DNA of 64,000 bases from DASRDS01 sp035652495 (GTDB taxonomy: Bacteria; Gemmatimonadota; Gemmatimonadetes; Gemmatimonadales; Gemmatimonadaceae): positions 6,323 to 70,322 of the forward strand of contig DASRDS010000261.1 in assembly GCA_035652495.1 (NCBI GenBank). Direction: 5' to 3'. Within the stretch, counting starts at the first letter, position 1. Every line of letters starts with the position of its first letter. The translations under genes and the position numbers were made by a program. Shown piece by piece: positions 8,670-17,687 of this stretch. The notes below the pieces were generated by a model. The model worked only from the letters and a program-made list of their open reading frames with translations. It was not told the origin of the DNA and searched no databases.

Positions 8670-9873
8670 CTGGCGCCTGTCGACCTGGGGCGATGAGATC
8701 TCGCTGGAGTACGGCAAGGCATTGCGTGGATACGATGAGACATCGGGCAAATACCGTGTATTCGGCTCCAATGGACCAATCGGTTGGACCGCCGAAGAAC
8801 CTCTCGCACCCGGGCCGGGTGTCATTCTCGGCCGAAAAGGAGCCTATCGAGGAGTCCACTACTCGCGTGACCCCTTCTTCGTCATTGACACCGCCTATTT
8901 CGTCGTGCCAAAGCGTGAGCTCGATATGCGGTGGCTCTACTATGCGATGAAACACTACAAACTTGGTGATGTCGACGACGGATCACCGATCCCGTCGACG
9001 ACTCGTGCCGCGGTGTATGTGCTCGAGTTGGATGTTCCCCCTCTTCACGACCAACGTACGATCGCGGAGGTTCTCGGCACGCTGGATGACAAGATCGAAC
9101 TGAATCAGCAGCGGAACGAAATGCTTGAGGCCATGGCGCGCGCCCTGTTCAAGTCCTGGTTCGTTGATTTCACCCCTGTCCGTGCCAAAGCTGAAGGCGA
9201 GAATCCCGGTTTGCCGAAGCCTATCGCCGATCTTTTTCCTGACTCCTTGCAGGACTCACCGCTCGGCGACATACCGATGGGTTGGCGGGTTGAGTCCATC
9301 GGCGACTTGGCAGAAGTAGTGGGGGGCAGCACACCGAGCACGACGAACCCCAGCTATTGGGAGGGCGGACCGCATTCGTGGGTGACGCCAAGGGATCTTT
9401 CACGCCTCTCGATACCGGTGCTGCTCGATACGGAGCGACGCATTACGGACGCCGGTCTCTCGCAAATCGGGTCGGGTCTTCTCCCTCCGGGAGTTGTTCT
9501 GCTCTCTTCCAGAGCGCCGATCGGGTACGTGGCCATCACGGAGATCCCCGTTGCGATCAATCAAGGGTTCATCGCGATGCAGCCAAAGGTGGGTGTGTCG
9601 AATCTCTTCCTGTTGTTCTGGTCCGGCGCCGCACACGACGCCATTGTTAGCCGCGCCAATGGTTCAACGTTCCTGGAGATCAGCAAGGCGAACTTCCGCC
9701 CGATTCCGGTGGTCATCCCACCGGCGTCCATCATGCGCGCGTTCGACGATCGGGTGCGATTGTTGTTTGACCGCATCGTCCTCGCGGCTCGCGAATCGCT
9801 GACGCTCGCCGCCCTCCGTGACGCGTTGCTGCCGAAACTCATCACCGGCGACGTCCTAGTAGGTCGCAACTGA
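8659..9873 (+). CDS. hsdS: Type I restriction-modification system, specificity subunit HsdS
   Basis: 404 residues with the two-TRD layout: first target-recognition domain (~1-125), then the conserved coiled-coil spacer (LDDKIELNQQRNEMLEAMARALFKSWFVDFTPV, given here in two parts about residues 138-175), second TRD (~215-345) introduced by GDIPMGWR, and a closing helix ALRDALLPKLITGDV. HsdS chooses the bipartite DNA site and holds two HsdM and two HsdR copies. It starts within hsdM and ends two bases before the next gene. Target sequence cannot be predicted from the protein by eye. Confidence 0.95.
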   Translation: MAGDWRLSTWGDEISLEYGKALRGYDETSGKYRVFGSNGPIGWTAEEPLAPGPGVILGRKGAYRGVHYSRDPFFVIDTAYFVVPKRELDMRWLYYAMKHYKLGDVDDGSPIPSTTRAAVYVLELDVPPLHDQRTIAEVLGTLDDKIELNQQRNEMLEAMARALFKSWFVDFTPVRAKAEGENPGLPKPIADLFPDSLQDSPLGDIPMGWRVESIGDLAEVVGGSTPSTTNPSYWEGGPHSWVTPRDLSRLSIPVLLDTERRITDAGLSQIGSGLLPPGVVLLSSRAPIGYVAITEIPVAINQGFIAMQPKVGVSNLFLLFWSGAAHDAIVSRANGSTFLEISKANFRPIPVVIPPASIMRAFDDRVRLLFDRIVLAARESLTLAALRDALLPKLITGDVLVGRN

Positions 9874-9875
9874 TC

Positions 9876-10943
9876 ATGCAGGAAGCCCTCAAGGCACTCT
9901 TTGAGGAGCAGGTCGAGTTTCGACTGGAAGACGGGACGTCAGCTGAAAACGTATTCATCGGCGAAACCGAATTCCTCCCCGTTGAAGTCCTGCGCGCGGA
10001 TGAGAGTGCCTATCGCTACGAGTTCAACCGATGGCTCTTCGAAGATTGGCTGCCAGAAATGAGTGAGCGGCGCGATCAGATCCTCGCGCTCCATGGGAAC
10101 GGCAGGCGGTTCGCCGATCTGTGTGCGGCGACGACCCGACAGCAGGTCATCCCCTTGATCGGGTCGGGGATGTCCGTACCCAGTGGCCTCCCGACGTGGT
10201 CTGATCTGCTGCGTAACATCCGACACTCGACCAAAGTCGCGGAAACGACGCTCGAAGGGTTGCTCCGGGCGGCCGCGTTCGAGGAGGCGGCGGATCTGCT
10301 TGCAGCCGCAACCAACAAAAATCGTCTGAATGAGTTGGTGGACCACGGGCTACGCATTGACGATGCGGCGCTGATCTACGGGCCAATCCGGCTGTTGCCG
10401 GCGATCTTCCCGAACCTCGTGCTGACGACGAATCTGGACAACGTACTCGAACAGTACTATCGGCGATGCGGGACTGGGTTCGACTATGTGCTGGCTGGAC
10501 AGGAGCTCGCACGATACCGGCAGTTGAAAACACCCACCGCGCGGTTTCTGCTAAAGCTCCACGGTGACCGCGGTCAAGCTGTTGGGCGCGTGCTCCACAC
10601 GAAGGAGTATGATGCGGCCTACGCTGCCGGGAGTACGACGCGTGAAGAGCTGACCCTGCTCTACCGCAATAACAATATTCTGTTCGTGGGCAGTAGCTTG
10701 GGCCCGGACCGTACCGTACGGTTGATCGCCGAGGTCGCGCGGAATGACGAGTCCATGCCCAAACACTACGCATTCCTTCCGTTGCCGGACTCCAACGAGA
10801 GCTGCATCGAGCGAGAGAACTTCCTGACCGAACGGGGCATCTACGCTATCTGGTACGACGGCTCACACGACGAAGCAATTGCGGCGTTATTCGCCGGATT
10901 ACTCGACGTGACCAAAGCTGGTCGCGGCGCGACGCAAACATGA
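9876..10943 (+). CDS. SIR2-like protein embedded in the type I restriction operon
   Basis: 355 residues. After a ~85-residue N-terminal extension (FEEQVEFRLEDGTSAENVFI, RYEFNRWLFEDWLPEM) comes a SIR2_2-type fold: VIPLIGSGMSVPSGLPTW (~residues 88-106), NLVLTTNLDNVLE (~185), LLKLHGD with the catalytic-type His (~227), and a Rossmann strand ILFVGSSLGPDRTV. SIR2-like domains in immunity (Thoeris, DSR, SIR2-pAgo and others) degrade or bind NAD(+). It starts two bases after hsdS and shares ATGA with hsdR, so it is part of the operon. It may couple restriction failure to NAD depletion, or guard the system; this is inferred from position only. Confidence 0.85.
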   Translation: MQEALKALFEEQVEFRLEDGTSAENVFIGETEFLPVEVLRADESAYRYEFNRWLFEDWLPEMSERRDQILALHGNGRRFADLCAATTRQQVIPLIGSGMSVPSGLPTWSDLLRNIRHSTKVAETTLEGLLRAAAFEEAADLLAAATNKNRLNELVDHGLRIDDAALIYGPIRLLPAIFPNLVLTTNLDNVLEQYYRRCGTGFDYVLAGQELARYRQLKTPTARFLLKLHGDRGQAVGRVLHTKEYDAAYAAGSTTREELTLLYRNNNILFVGSSLGPDRTVRLIAEVARNDESMPKHYAFLPLPDSNESCIERENFLTERGIYAIWYDGSHDEAIAALFAGLLDVTKAGRGATQT

Positions 10944-13900
10944 CCGAGCTCTTCGAGTCCGAAGTTGAAGAGGCGTGCATCAGCTGGCTCAGTGAGCTGG
11001 GATATACCGCGCTGTACGGTCCCACGATCGCGTTCGGTGAACCTGGCGGGGAGCGCAGCGATCCGGGCTATCGCGATGTGGTGCTCGAGGCGCGGTTACG
11101 CGCTGCGCTGGCTCGTCTAAACCCAGATTTGCCACACCACACCTTGGACGATGCGTTCCGACGACTGGTGCACGCCGATGCGCCTTCGCTCATGGAGCGC
11201 AACCGAGCAGTGCATCGGATGCTCGTCGATGGGGTGACGGTGGAGTATCGGCACGCCAACGGCTCGCTCGTCGGGACGCAGGTCCGTGTCATCGACTTCG
11301 ACACACCGCTAAACAACGACTGGCTGGCGGTCAGTCAGTTCACCGTATCTGAAGGTCAACACACGCGCCGCCCGGACGTTGTGTTGTTTGTCAACGGGTT
11401 GCCGCTGGCTGTGATTGAGTTAAAAAATGCCGCCGATGAGAACGCGACGGTTTGGACCGCCTTCCAACAGCTTCAGACGTATCAAACGCAGGTTCCGGTA
11501 CTCTTCTCCGCTAACGCAGTGCTGATCGTTTCCGACGGCGTGCAAGCGCGCGTAGGTTCGCTAGGTGCGGGCAAGGAGCGGTTCAAGCCTTGGCGGACGA
11601 TCACCGGGCGAGACGATGCCGCAGCGGGACAATCGGAGCTTCGCGTCGTATTGGAAGGTGTGTGCGAGCAGCACCGATTCCTGAATTTGTTGCGATATTT
11701 TATCGTGTTCGAGGACTCATCGATTGATGCCAGTGGCGGCAGCGTTCAAAAGAAGCTGGCCGGTTACTACCAATTTCATGCTGTGAACGCCGCGTTGGAC
11801 GAAACGCTGCGCGCGGCCGAGACGGTCGCGCGACAGCAGGTGGCCGAGCGGCCGGCGGGACGCTATCGAGCGGGACACCCACCGGGTGGCGATCCAGGCG
11901 ACCGCCGCATCGGTATCGTCTGGCACACGCAAGGCTCAGGCAAGAGCCTGACAATGGCATTCTACGCGGGTCGTGTGATCCTGCACCCAGGAATGGAGAA
12001 TCCCACGATCGTCGTTCTCACCGACCGCAACGACCTGGACGACCAACTCTTCGGGACCTTCGCGCGGTGCCAAGACCTGCTACGGCAACCGCCCACCCAA
12101 GCCGCCGATCGAGCTGATCTTCGCCGGAAGCTGGCAGTTGCCTCGGGGGGAGTGGTCTTCACGACCGTACAAAAGTTCTTCCCCGAAGAGCGAGGTGACA
12201 GGTACCCGGTGCTATCGGATCGACGCAACATCGTCGTCATTGCTGACGAGGCGCATCGGAGCCAATACGATTTCGTCGACGGCTTCGCGCGGCATATGCG
12301 CGACGCCCTTCCTCACGCCTCGTTCGTGGGTTTCACCGGTACGCCGATCGAGAAGGCTGACGCCAACACCCGCGCGGTGTTCGGCGACTACATCAGTGTT
12401 TACGACATCCAGCGCGCCGTCTTTGATGGGGCCACTGTGCCCATTTATTACGAGAGCCGACTCGCGAAACTGGAGATGAGGGCATACGAACGGTCCAGAA
12501 TCGATACGGATTTCGACGAAGTGACCGAAGGAGAGGAAGTCGAGCACAAAGAGCGGCTCAAGGGCCGGTGGGCCCAGCTCGAGGTCTTGGTCGGTTCCGA
12601 GAATCGTATGAAGCTCATTGCACGAGATCTCGTCGAGCACTTCGAGAACCGACTCTCGACGTTGGATGGCAAGGCGATGGTCGTGACGATGAGCCGTCGC
12701 ATCGCCGTCGAACTGTATAGCGAGCTCGTCGCTCTGCGTCCGCAGTGGCATGGTGAGGATGACGACCACGGAACCTTAAAGGTTGTGATGACGGGCTCCG
12801 CATCGGATCCACTCGCGTGGCAGCCCCACGTTCGCAACAAGAAGCGCCGCGAAGTCCTGGCCTCACGCTTTCGAGATCCGAGCGATCCATTTGCCATTGT
12901 GATCGTGCGCGACATGTGGCTTACCGGTTTTGATGCGCCGAGTCTCCACACGATGTATGTCGACAAGCCGATGCGGGGACATGGGCTGATGCAGGCGATC
13001 GCCCGAGTAAACCGCGTGTTCAAGGACAAGCCTGGTGGACTGATCGTGGATTACCTAGGCCTGGCCGATGAACTGAGGCAAGCGCTGGCGATTTATACGG
13101 AATCGGGTGGCACCGGGAAGGCCGCGTTCGATCAGGCCGATGCTGTAGCGCTGATGCTCGAGCACTACGAAATCTGCCGAGGGTTATTCCATGGTCTCGA
13201 TTGGCGTCAGTGGAAGACGGGTCGGCCGCAGGATCGACTCTCGATGTTGCCCGCGGCGCAGGAGTTTATTCTCGCCCAAGTAGATGGAAAGGCCCGATTG
13301 CTCCGGGCCGTGTCAGCGCTCTCACGAGCCTTTGCGCTTGCGGTGCCGCACCCGGAGGCCCTTCGCATAAGAGATGACGTGGGCTTCTTTCAGGTGGTGC
13401 GTTCGATCCTCGCGAAAAACAGGCCTGGTGAGGCCAAGTCTGATGAAGAGATGGAGCATGCGATTCGGCAGATCATCTCGCGAGCGGTTGTATCTGGCGA
13501 GGTGGTGGACATCTTCGCCGCCGCGGGACTCAAGAAGCCGGACATATCCATCTTGTCGGATGAATTTCTCGCCGAAGTGCGCGGCATGCCGCAGCGGCAT
13601 CTGGCGGTTGATGTACTGCAGAAGTTGCTGAACGGTGAAATCAAGGCGAGGGCGAAGAGCAACGTCGTCCAATCGCGCTCATTCGCTGCACTGCTCGAGC
13701 GCTCAGTACGCCAGTATCAGAACCGCGCCCTCGAGTCGACACAGGTCATCGAGGAGCTCCTGCAGCTTGCCAGGGACATGCGCGCCGCCGATGCGCGAGG
13801 AGATGAGTTCGGTCTTACTGGTGACGAGCTGGCGTTCTATGATGCCCTCGAGACCAACGACAGTGCGGTGCAGGTACTCGGCGATGATACGCTCAAGGCC

Positions 13901-14101
13901 ATCGCGAGGGAGCTCGTGGCGACGGTGCGCAAGAACGTCACGATTGACTGGATGATGCGCGACAATGTTCGTTCGCAGCTGCGGGTGTTGGTGAAGCGCA
14001 TTTTACGGAGGCACGGCTACCCGCCGGACAAGCAGGAAAAGGCGACGCGGACGGTGCTCGAGCAAGCGGAAGTGCTGTCGGAGACGTGGGCGGTAATGTG
14101 A
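10940..14101 (+). CDS. hsdR: Type I restriction-modification system, restriction subunit HsdR
   Basis: 1053 residues. ATP-dependent DNA translocase and nuclease of the complex. The N-terminal PD-(D/E)XK nuclease is seen in RPDVVLFVNGLPLAVIELKN (~residues 150-165). The SF2 motor has Walker A GSGKS (~332), a Walker B DEAH in VVIADEAHRSQYD (~435) and GFTGTPI as motif III, plus the later motif block with WLTGFDAPSLHTMYVDKPM and QAIARVNR. The C-terminal helical region (EYEICRGL-like to the end) should bind HsdM/HsdS. The start overlaps the SIR2 stop (ATGA). No missing motif was noticed, so the enzyme appears intact. Confidence 0.97.
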   Translation: MTELFESEVEEACISWLSELGYTALYGPTIAFGEPGGERSDPGYRDVVLEARLRAALARLNPDLPHHTLDDAFRRLVHADAPSLMERNRAVHRMLVDGVTVEYRHANGSLVGTQVRVIDFDTPLNNDWLAVSQFTVSEGQHTRRPDVVLFVNGLPLAVIELKNAADENATVWTAFQQLQTYQTQVPVLFSANAVLIVSDGVQARVGSLGAGKERFKPWRTITGRDDAAAGQSELRVVLEGVCEQHRFLNLLRYFIVFEDSSIDASGGSVQKKLAGYYQFHAVNAALDETLRAAETVARQQVAERPAGRYRAGHPPGGDPGDRRIGIVWHTQGSGKSLTMAFYAGRVILHPGMENPTIVVLTDRNDLDDQLFGTFARCQDLLRQPPTQAADRADLRRKLAVASGGVVFTTVQKFFPEERGDRYPVLSDRRNIVVIADEAHRSQYDFVDGFARHMRDALPHASFVGFTGTPIEKADANTRAVFGDYISVYDIQRAVFDGATVPIYYESRLAKLEMRAYERSRIDTDFDEVTEGEEVEHKERLKGRWAQLEVLVGSENRMKLIARDLVEHFENRLSTLDGKAMVVTMSRRIAVELYSELVALRPQWHGEDDDHGTLKVVMTGSASDPLAWQPHVRNKKRREVLASRFRDPSDPFAIVIVRDMWLTGFDAPSLHTMYVDKPMRGHGLMQAIARVNRVFKDKPGGLIVDYLGLADELRQALAIYTESGGTGKAAFDQADAVALMLEHYEICRGLFHGLDWRQWKTGRPQDRLSMLPAAQEFILAQVDGKARLLRAVSALSRAFALAVPHPEALRIRDDVGFFQVVRSILAKNRPGEAKSDEEMEHAIRQIISRAVVSGEVVDIFAAAGLKKPDISILSDEFLAEVRGMPQRHLAVDVLQKLLNGEIKARAKSNVVQSRSFAALLERSVRQYQNRALESTQVIEELLQLARDMRAADARGDEFGLTGDELAFYDALETNDSAVQVLGDDTLKAIARELVATVRKNVTIDWMMRDNVRSQLRVLVKRILRRHGYPPDKQEKATRTVLEQAEVLSETWAVM

Positions 14102-14123
14102 CGGTGCGCGTTATGCGCACCGT
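14101..14123. terminator. Bidirectional hairpin between hsdR and a convergent gene
   Basis: Nine-base perfect inverted repeat ACGGTGCGC / GCGCACCGT around a five-base loop, immediately after the hsdR stop and overlapping the last codons of the convergent gene. No clear T-run follows. Confidence 0.5.
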
Positions 14124-14812
14124 GACCGGCCACCCGCGGGTGTGAGTAAATGGACTTCGATGACGACCGCGTCGGGCGCTTGCTGCGTCGTGGCGGAGGT
14201 CAGCGTGAGATGCGAAGGGTCGACGCACACCAGCCCCGGAAGTCGCGGCGGCGGTAGGTTCGGGTCCCCTGTTGCCGCGGCGAGATGCTGCACTAAGTCG
14301 ATCTTCACCTTTTGATTGACATACTGCGCGATCTGATCGTGCGTCACTGCCAGAAACCCGTTGAATATCGCATCGCCACCGCCGGACGCCACCTCGGTCT
14401 GGGTCATCCGAATCGCGTTCTCTTGAACCGAGGGGATAGCCGACAAATCCAGCGTCCCTTGCACGCTCGGCGCAAAGAACTGACTCATCGGGTACGTCCC
14501 GTGGATGTGCACCGACATCATGAGCCGTGATCCGTCGGTCTTGATTGTTGGCTGACTGAGCGCGATGTCATGTCCCCAACTGTCACACTTGGACGCTGGT
14601 ATCCGACAGGGAAAGAATGTGCCGCCGGTGTCAGTGAAAACCACTTGATTGAGCATGGCCATCATTTCGTCCGCACGAACCAAGACGGTGTACGTCGTAT
14701 CTCGCGCGAAATCAGCAGTAGGCCGCCGCGTCACCTGGCCGCGCCCTAAAAAGGCGCCCACGGCAAGCAATGCGGGGGCGGTCCGGATCAGTTTGGTTGG
14801 AATCTCAAGCAT
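14111..14812 (-). CDS. Secreted protein of unknown function
   Basis: 233 residues. The N-terminus (MLEIPTKLIRTAPALLAVGAFLG) is a plausible signal peptide or anchor. The rest is beta-rich with hydrophobic alternation (VLVRADEMMAMLNQVVF, RLMMSVHIHGTYP, VVIEVHLLTP) and two Cys (FFPCRIPASKCDSWG) that could form a disulfide; a third Cys pairs less obviously near the end. No enzyme motif. The overall pattern recalls lipid-binding or BPI/TULIP-like periplasmic proteins, but I do not assign it. It converges on hsdR with 9 bases between the stops and is unlikely to belong to the restriction operon. Confidence 0.7.
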   Translation of the reverse strand: MLEIPTKLIRTAPALLAVGAFLGRGQVTRRPTADFARDTTYTVLVRADEMMAMLNQVVFTDTGGTFFPCRIPASKCDSWGHDIALSQPTIKTDGSRLMMSVHIHGTYPMSQFFAPSVQGTLDLSAIPSVQENAIRMTQTEVASGGGDAIFNGFLAVTHDQIAQYVNQKVKIDLVQHLAAATGDPNLPPPRLPGLVCVDPSHLTLTSATTQQAPDAVVIEVHLLTPAGGRSRCA

Positions 14813-14865
14813 GCCGAATACTACACAGCTTGAGCCTCTAAGCTCCCCCTCCTCGCTGGCTTAGC

Positions 14866-15642
14866 TCAAGTGAACTGGTCGAACGACCCAGGCCACGGCA
14901 ATTCGCCGATCCCCGCGAGCGTGGGGTCATCAGCATTCGGGATCGCCAGCATGTACCCCATGCTCGGCACCGTATGCAGGATGATCGGTTCCCCCGGCCC
15001 GTGAAGCTTCTGCCGCAACCGCGAGATCCTCGGCAGCAATGCATGCTCGCTCGAGGACTGCCGATCCTCCCCCCAGACCTCCTCGCGCAGCCGCTCCGAT
15101 GACAGCGGCACTTCCGGCCGCTCGATGAAGTACAGGAGCAACTCCGTCTCGGACGGCGTCAACTGCATCGGCCGCGTGCCGCGGATGCAATGCCGAGTCG
15201 CGAGGTCGAGCGACAGGTCGGCGTAGCGGAACACGGATTTCTTGACGGCCGCCCGCCTGAGCGCCGCGATCGTTCGCACCTGGAGCGACTGGTCCGAGAA
15301 CGGCTTCCCCATGATGTCGATCACCGCATTGTTGATCGAAAGCAAATGCGCGTCATCGTCCTCAGGATGGCTTGTGGTCAGAATGATGCGCACCCAGTTC
15401 CCTCGCGTGCGCAGCCGCTGAATGACCTCAGTACTAGCCATGTTCGCCAGCGCGAACTCCATAATGATGAGCTCCGGCCGCGGCAGCGACAGCGCCGCCC
15501 GCAAGCCTTCGACGCCGTCCTCGGCGAGCCGCACGGACAGCCCAAGTGCGCTCAGCTTCTCGCTGACGAACTTCCGCGTCTTCGGATCCGGATCGATGCA
15601 AAGGATTCTTGAGCCGGCGAGATCAGAGATACCGGTGATCAT
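14866..15642 (-). CDS. OmpR-like response regulator with Glu at the phospho-acceptor position
   Basis: 258 residues from the ATG at 15642. Receiver domain ~10-125: acidic residues Asp17/Asp19 (CIDPDPKT), Thr/Ser switch (ILTTS, ~88-91) and Lys113 (MGKPF) are present, but the strand that should carry the phosphorylated Asp reads ELIIMEFALANM, with Glu62 in its place. C-terminal winged helix ~145-240 (MQLTPSETELLLYFIERPEV, HTVPSMGYML) binds DNA. Glu at this site often mimics phosphorylation, so the protein may be constitutively active or respond to something else. No cognate kinase is adjacent. The regulator family is clear; the phosphomimetic reading is inferred. Confidence 0.88.
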   Translation of the reverse strand: MITGISDLAGSRILCIDPDPKTRKFVSEKLSALGLSVRLAEDGVEGLRAALSLPRPELIIMEFALANMASTEVIQRLRTRGNWVRIILTTSHPEDDDAHLLSINNAVIDIMGKPFSDQSLQVRTIAALRRAAVKKSVFRYADLSLDLATRHCIRGTRPMQLTPSETELLLYFIERPEVPLSSERLREEVWGEDRQSSSEHALLPRISRLRQKLHGPGEPIILHTVPSMGYMLAIPNADDPTLAGIGELPWPGSFDQFT

Positions 15643-15975
15643 AGCGGTACCATATAAATGGACGATGTGATCGCGCTCATCGCGCGTGTCTTTTCTCGGA
15701 TTCCATAAAGACGTGGCACCCGCGCCATCGGGTGAACGCCGTGACACAACGAGCGGCGCCTGCACCCCATAGGAGCACGGCCCAATCGGCACTTGCGGTC
15801 TGAAACACATCTGTGCATTTTCATGGTTCTTCGCGAGCCGTTTGTATTTCGTGACGGTCACGGGTGCACTGAATACGCGTCACAATGGGTTTCGGACTGT
15901 CGCGTCCTTCACCAGCGAGTCTCTCCGCTGGTTGTGCCATAGAAATTTTGACCTCCCGATAACGGGGCGGTTCCC
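15643..15975. other. Divergent intergenic region without a gene
   Basis: 333 bases between the divergent response regulator and ECF sigma genes. It must hold both promoters. I see no convincing ORF, hairpin or repeat in it. Confidence 0.5.
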
Positions 15976-16605
15976 GTGAGATCGGATTCGATGCGCTTAT
16001 TCCCGCGTAGTTTGCGGCGTCCGCCGGCGCCGCCGCCGATGGATGTCGAGGACCTCGGCGGTGTGCTTCGGCGCAGCGATGGGATTGGGTTCAAGGCGAT
16101 CTTCGACGCCTACTATGTCCCGCTTGTCCATTACGCCGCTGTCGTTGTCGATTCGCGCGAGGACGCCGAGGACGTAGTTCAGGGCGTGTTCACTACACTG
16201 TGGTGTCATCGCCGTACCCTCGACGTCACTTCCGCTTCCTCGCTTTACCTGTACTCCGCGGTCCGGCGCCGGGCGTACGACTGTCTCCGTCAGCGGGCGA
16301 CTCGAGCGCGGGCGCTTACGACGGCCGAGCAGGTTGGGGTCCCGGCGGCGAATCCCGAGGTCAAGCCAGATCCGATAGCGGGAGCGTCGGAACGCGAGAC
16401 GGAGTTGCTCGCAACGGTCGAGTTCGCCATCGCCGCCCTCCCCGAACGGCGTCGACGGGCGCTGATACTCCGTTACAAATGCGAGCTCCCGGAGCGCGCG
16501 ATCGCTGAATTGTTGGAAGTGGAAGTCGGGACGGTCCACACGCATCTCCGGTTGGCGCTCAAATCATTGCGCGAGGAACTGGGCGAGCTGCGTCGCGACG
16601 GCTGA
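15976..16605 (+). CDS. ECF-type RNA polymerase sigma factor
   Basis: 209 residues from the GTG at 15976 (an in-frame ATG at 15991 is also possible). Region 2 is seen in FKAIFDAYYVPLVHYAAVVV...DAEDVVQGVFTTLW, including the -10 recognition helix; region 4 in ALPERRRRALILRYKCELPERAIAEL and the DNA-binding helix VEVGTVHTHLRLALKSLREEL. A Pro-rich linker separates them, with an extra ~20-residue loop (AEQVGVPAANPEVKPDP). ECF factors direct polymerase to stress or envelope regulons and are usually held by an anti-sigma factor; none is recognisable next door, though the small gene at 16623-16937 is convergent. Confidence 0.92.
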   Translation: MRSDSMRLFPRSLRRPPAPPPMDVEDLGGVLRRSDGIGFKAIFDAYYVPLVHYAAVVVDSREDAEDVVQGVFTTLWCHRRTLDVTSASSLYLYSAVRRRAYDCLRQRATRARALTTAEQVGVPAANPEVKPDPIAGASERETELLATVEFAIAALPERRRRALILRYKCELPERAIAELLEVEVGTVHTHLRLALKSLREELGELRRDG

Positions 16606-16622
16606 CGCGCGGTCGTTCCTCG

Positions 16623-16937
16623 CTAATTCTGCTTCGGGTCGATCGGGCGACGTTTCACGAGGTGGGAGCGCCGGGCGACGACCTCGATAATCGGGGTCAG
16701 CTTCGGAACGGCAGGCGGAATAACTGCCGGCTCAATTTCCACCTGCTCCACGTCCTCTGGCTGCGCCGCATCCGGTTTCTTGCCAATGTGTTGCGCGATT
16801 TCCCGGTGCAATTCTCTGATGAGCGCAGGGAGTGTTTCTTTGTCCTTGAGCGACAGTTTGCCCGTTAGGTAGCGCTCCCAGATCGAGTCTGGTGGTCTGC
16901 GCCGCTGGGGAGCCAGTCCATCCGGTCCGTCTTTCAT
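16623..16937 (-). CDS. Small hypothetical protein
   Basis: 104 residues from the ATG at 16937, chosen because a GGAGG sits seven bases upstream. The middle is helical and charged (WERYLTGKLSLKDKETLPALIRELH); the C-terminal half is Pro/Val/Glu-rich (VEQVEIEPAVIPPAVPKLTP) and ends with a basic tail. No membrane segment. Convergent with the ECF sigma gene, stops 17 bases apart. Family not recognised; an anti-sigma role is possible but there is no motif to support it. Confidence 0.65.
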   Translation of the reverse strand: MKDGPDGLAPQRRRPPDSIWERYLTGKLSLKDKETLPALIRELHREIAQHIGKKPDAAQPEDVEQVEIEPAVIPPAVPKLTPIIEVVARRSHLVKRRPIDPKQN

Positions 16938-17370
16938 CCCGCACCTCCGACGGTGCTGCAAGTGAGACCGCCACGGCAGGTACTAATGGATGTCAATCCA
17001 GCCGTTTATTCCCTACGTGCGTTTTCGTTCACGTTGCGAAAAGGGTCTGATTTCGCAGCGTACTATAAAGTCGCACGAAGCGGCCGACCTACGTATTAGG
17101 CGGAATAAGCGCTACAGAACTCCCGGTGTCGGCCAGCTGAGCTGTCGCTGGAGCCGAGGCGCAAAGTCGCCAACATGATTCCGCAGGATCTCGAGATCAT
17201 CGGCCCAGGAGTGCTTGCGAAGTCGAGAGTACTATCAAGGGTAACAGTATTGCGCGGGCGGCCTCTGATCGGCGGTCTACGGGCCCGCCTCGACAACGGC
17301 ATACGCAGACGATCGACGCACTTCGACTGGGTGTGCGGCACCACACACTCTTCACTCAGTCGGAGGACGT
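16938..17370. promoter_or_regulatory. Intergenic region with dyad and A/T-rich promoter candidate
   Basis: 433 bases upstream of the second small lipoprotein gene. A dyad TGCGAAA-N9-TTTCGCA lies at 17035-17057, followed at once by TACTATAAAG (from 17061), which could be a -10 box read on the plus strand. It may control the 17371-17505 gene, but the distance is long. No gene seen. Confidence 0.35.
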
Positions 17371-17505
17371 ATGCTATCCAGGACGAAGACGCTGCTCGCC
17401 CTTGTCGTGACCGCGGTCCTACTTGCGGCCTGCACCAGCGCGACCGCACCCACGCACAATGATTGCGGCGGTGGCGTACAGACTGGGACCGGCACCTGCC
17501 ACTGA
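17371..17505 (+). CDS. Small cysteine-containing lipoprotein or secreted peptide (44 aa), paralogue of 2186-2302
   Basis: Preceded by a strong CGGAGG Shine-Dalgarno seven bases before the ATG. The product starts MLSRTKTLLALVVTAVLLAAC (lipoprotein signal, lipobox LAAC) and the mature part is about 24 residues ending HNDCGGGVQTGTGTCH. The ending matches the paralogue at 2186-2302 (DCGGG, Thr-rich spacer, TCH). Both genes lie next to homologous TPR proteins; here the TPR gene is downstream on the same strand, with a hairpin between. The strong ribosome-binding site and conservation make it a real gene. Function unknown. Confidence 0.75.
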   Translation: MLSRTKTLLALVVTAVLLAACTSATAPTHNDCGGGVQTGTGTCH

Positions 17506-17517
17506 TCCACCACAACT

Positions 17518-17557
17518 GACCGGCAGTGGGACAGCGCGAATCGTGCCACTGCCGGTC
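17518..17557 (+). terminator. 12-bp perfect hairpin after the small lipoprotein gene
   Basis: GACCGGCAGTGG at 17518-17529 pairs with CCACTGCCGGTC at 17546-17557 around a 16-base loop, 12 bases after the stop at 17505. It lacks a clear T-run but is strong enough to stop or attenuate transcription into the TPR gene, or to protect the short transcript's 3' end. Confidence 0.7.
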
Positions 17558-17687
17558 CGCCTCACCCTAAATACTGGATACTAACTCGCCCCCTCCGCGA
17601 AAGGCGTTGCGCCGAGCACCTTATATGGCGACTGTATACACGTCCGCCGCACGCCGGCCTGATCGACACTCATGTCGTACCTACCGT

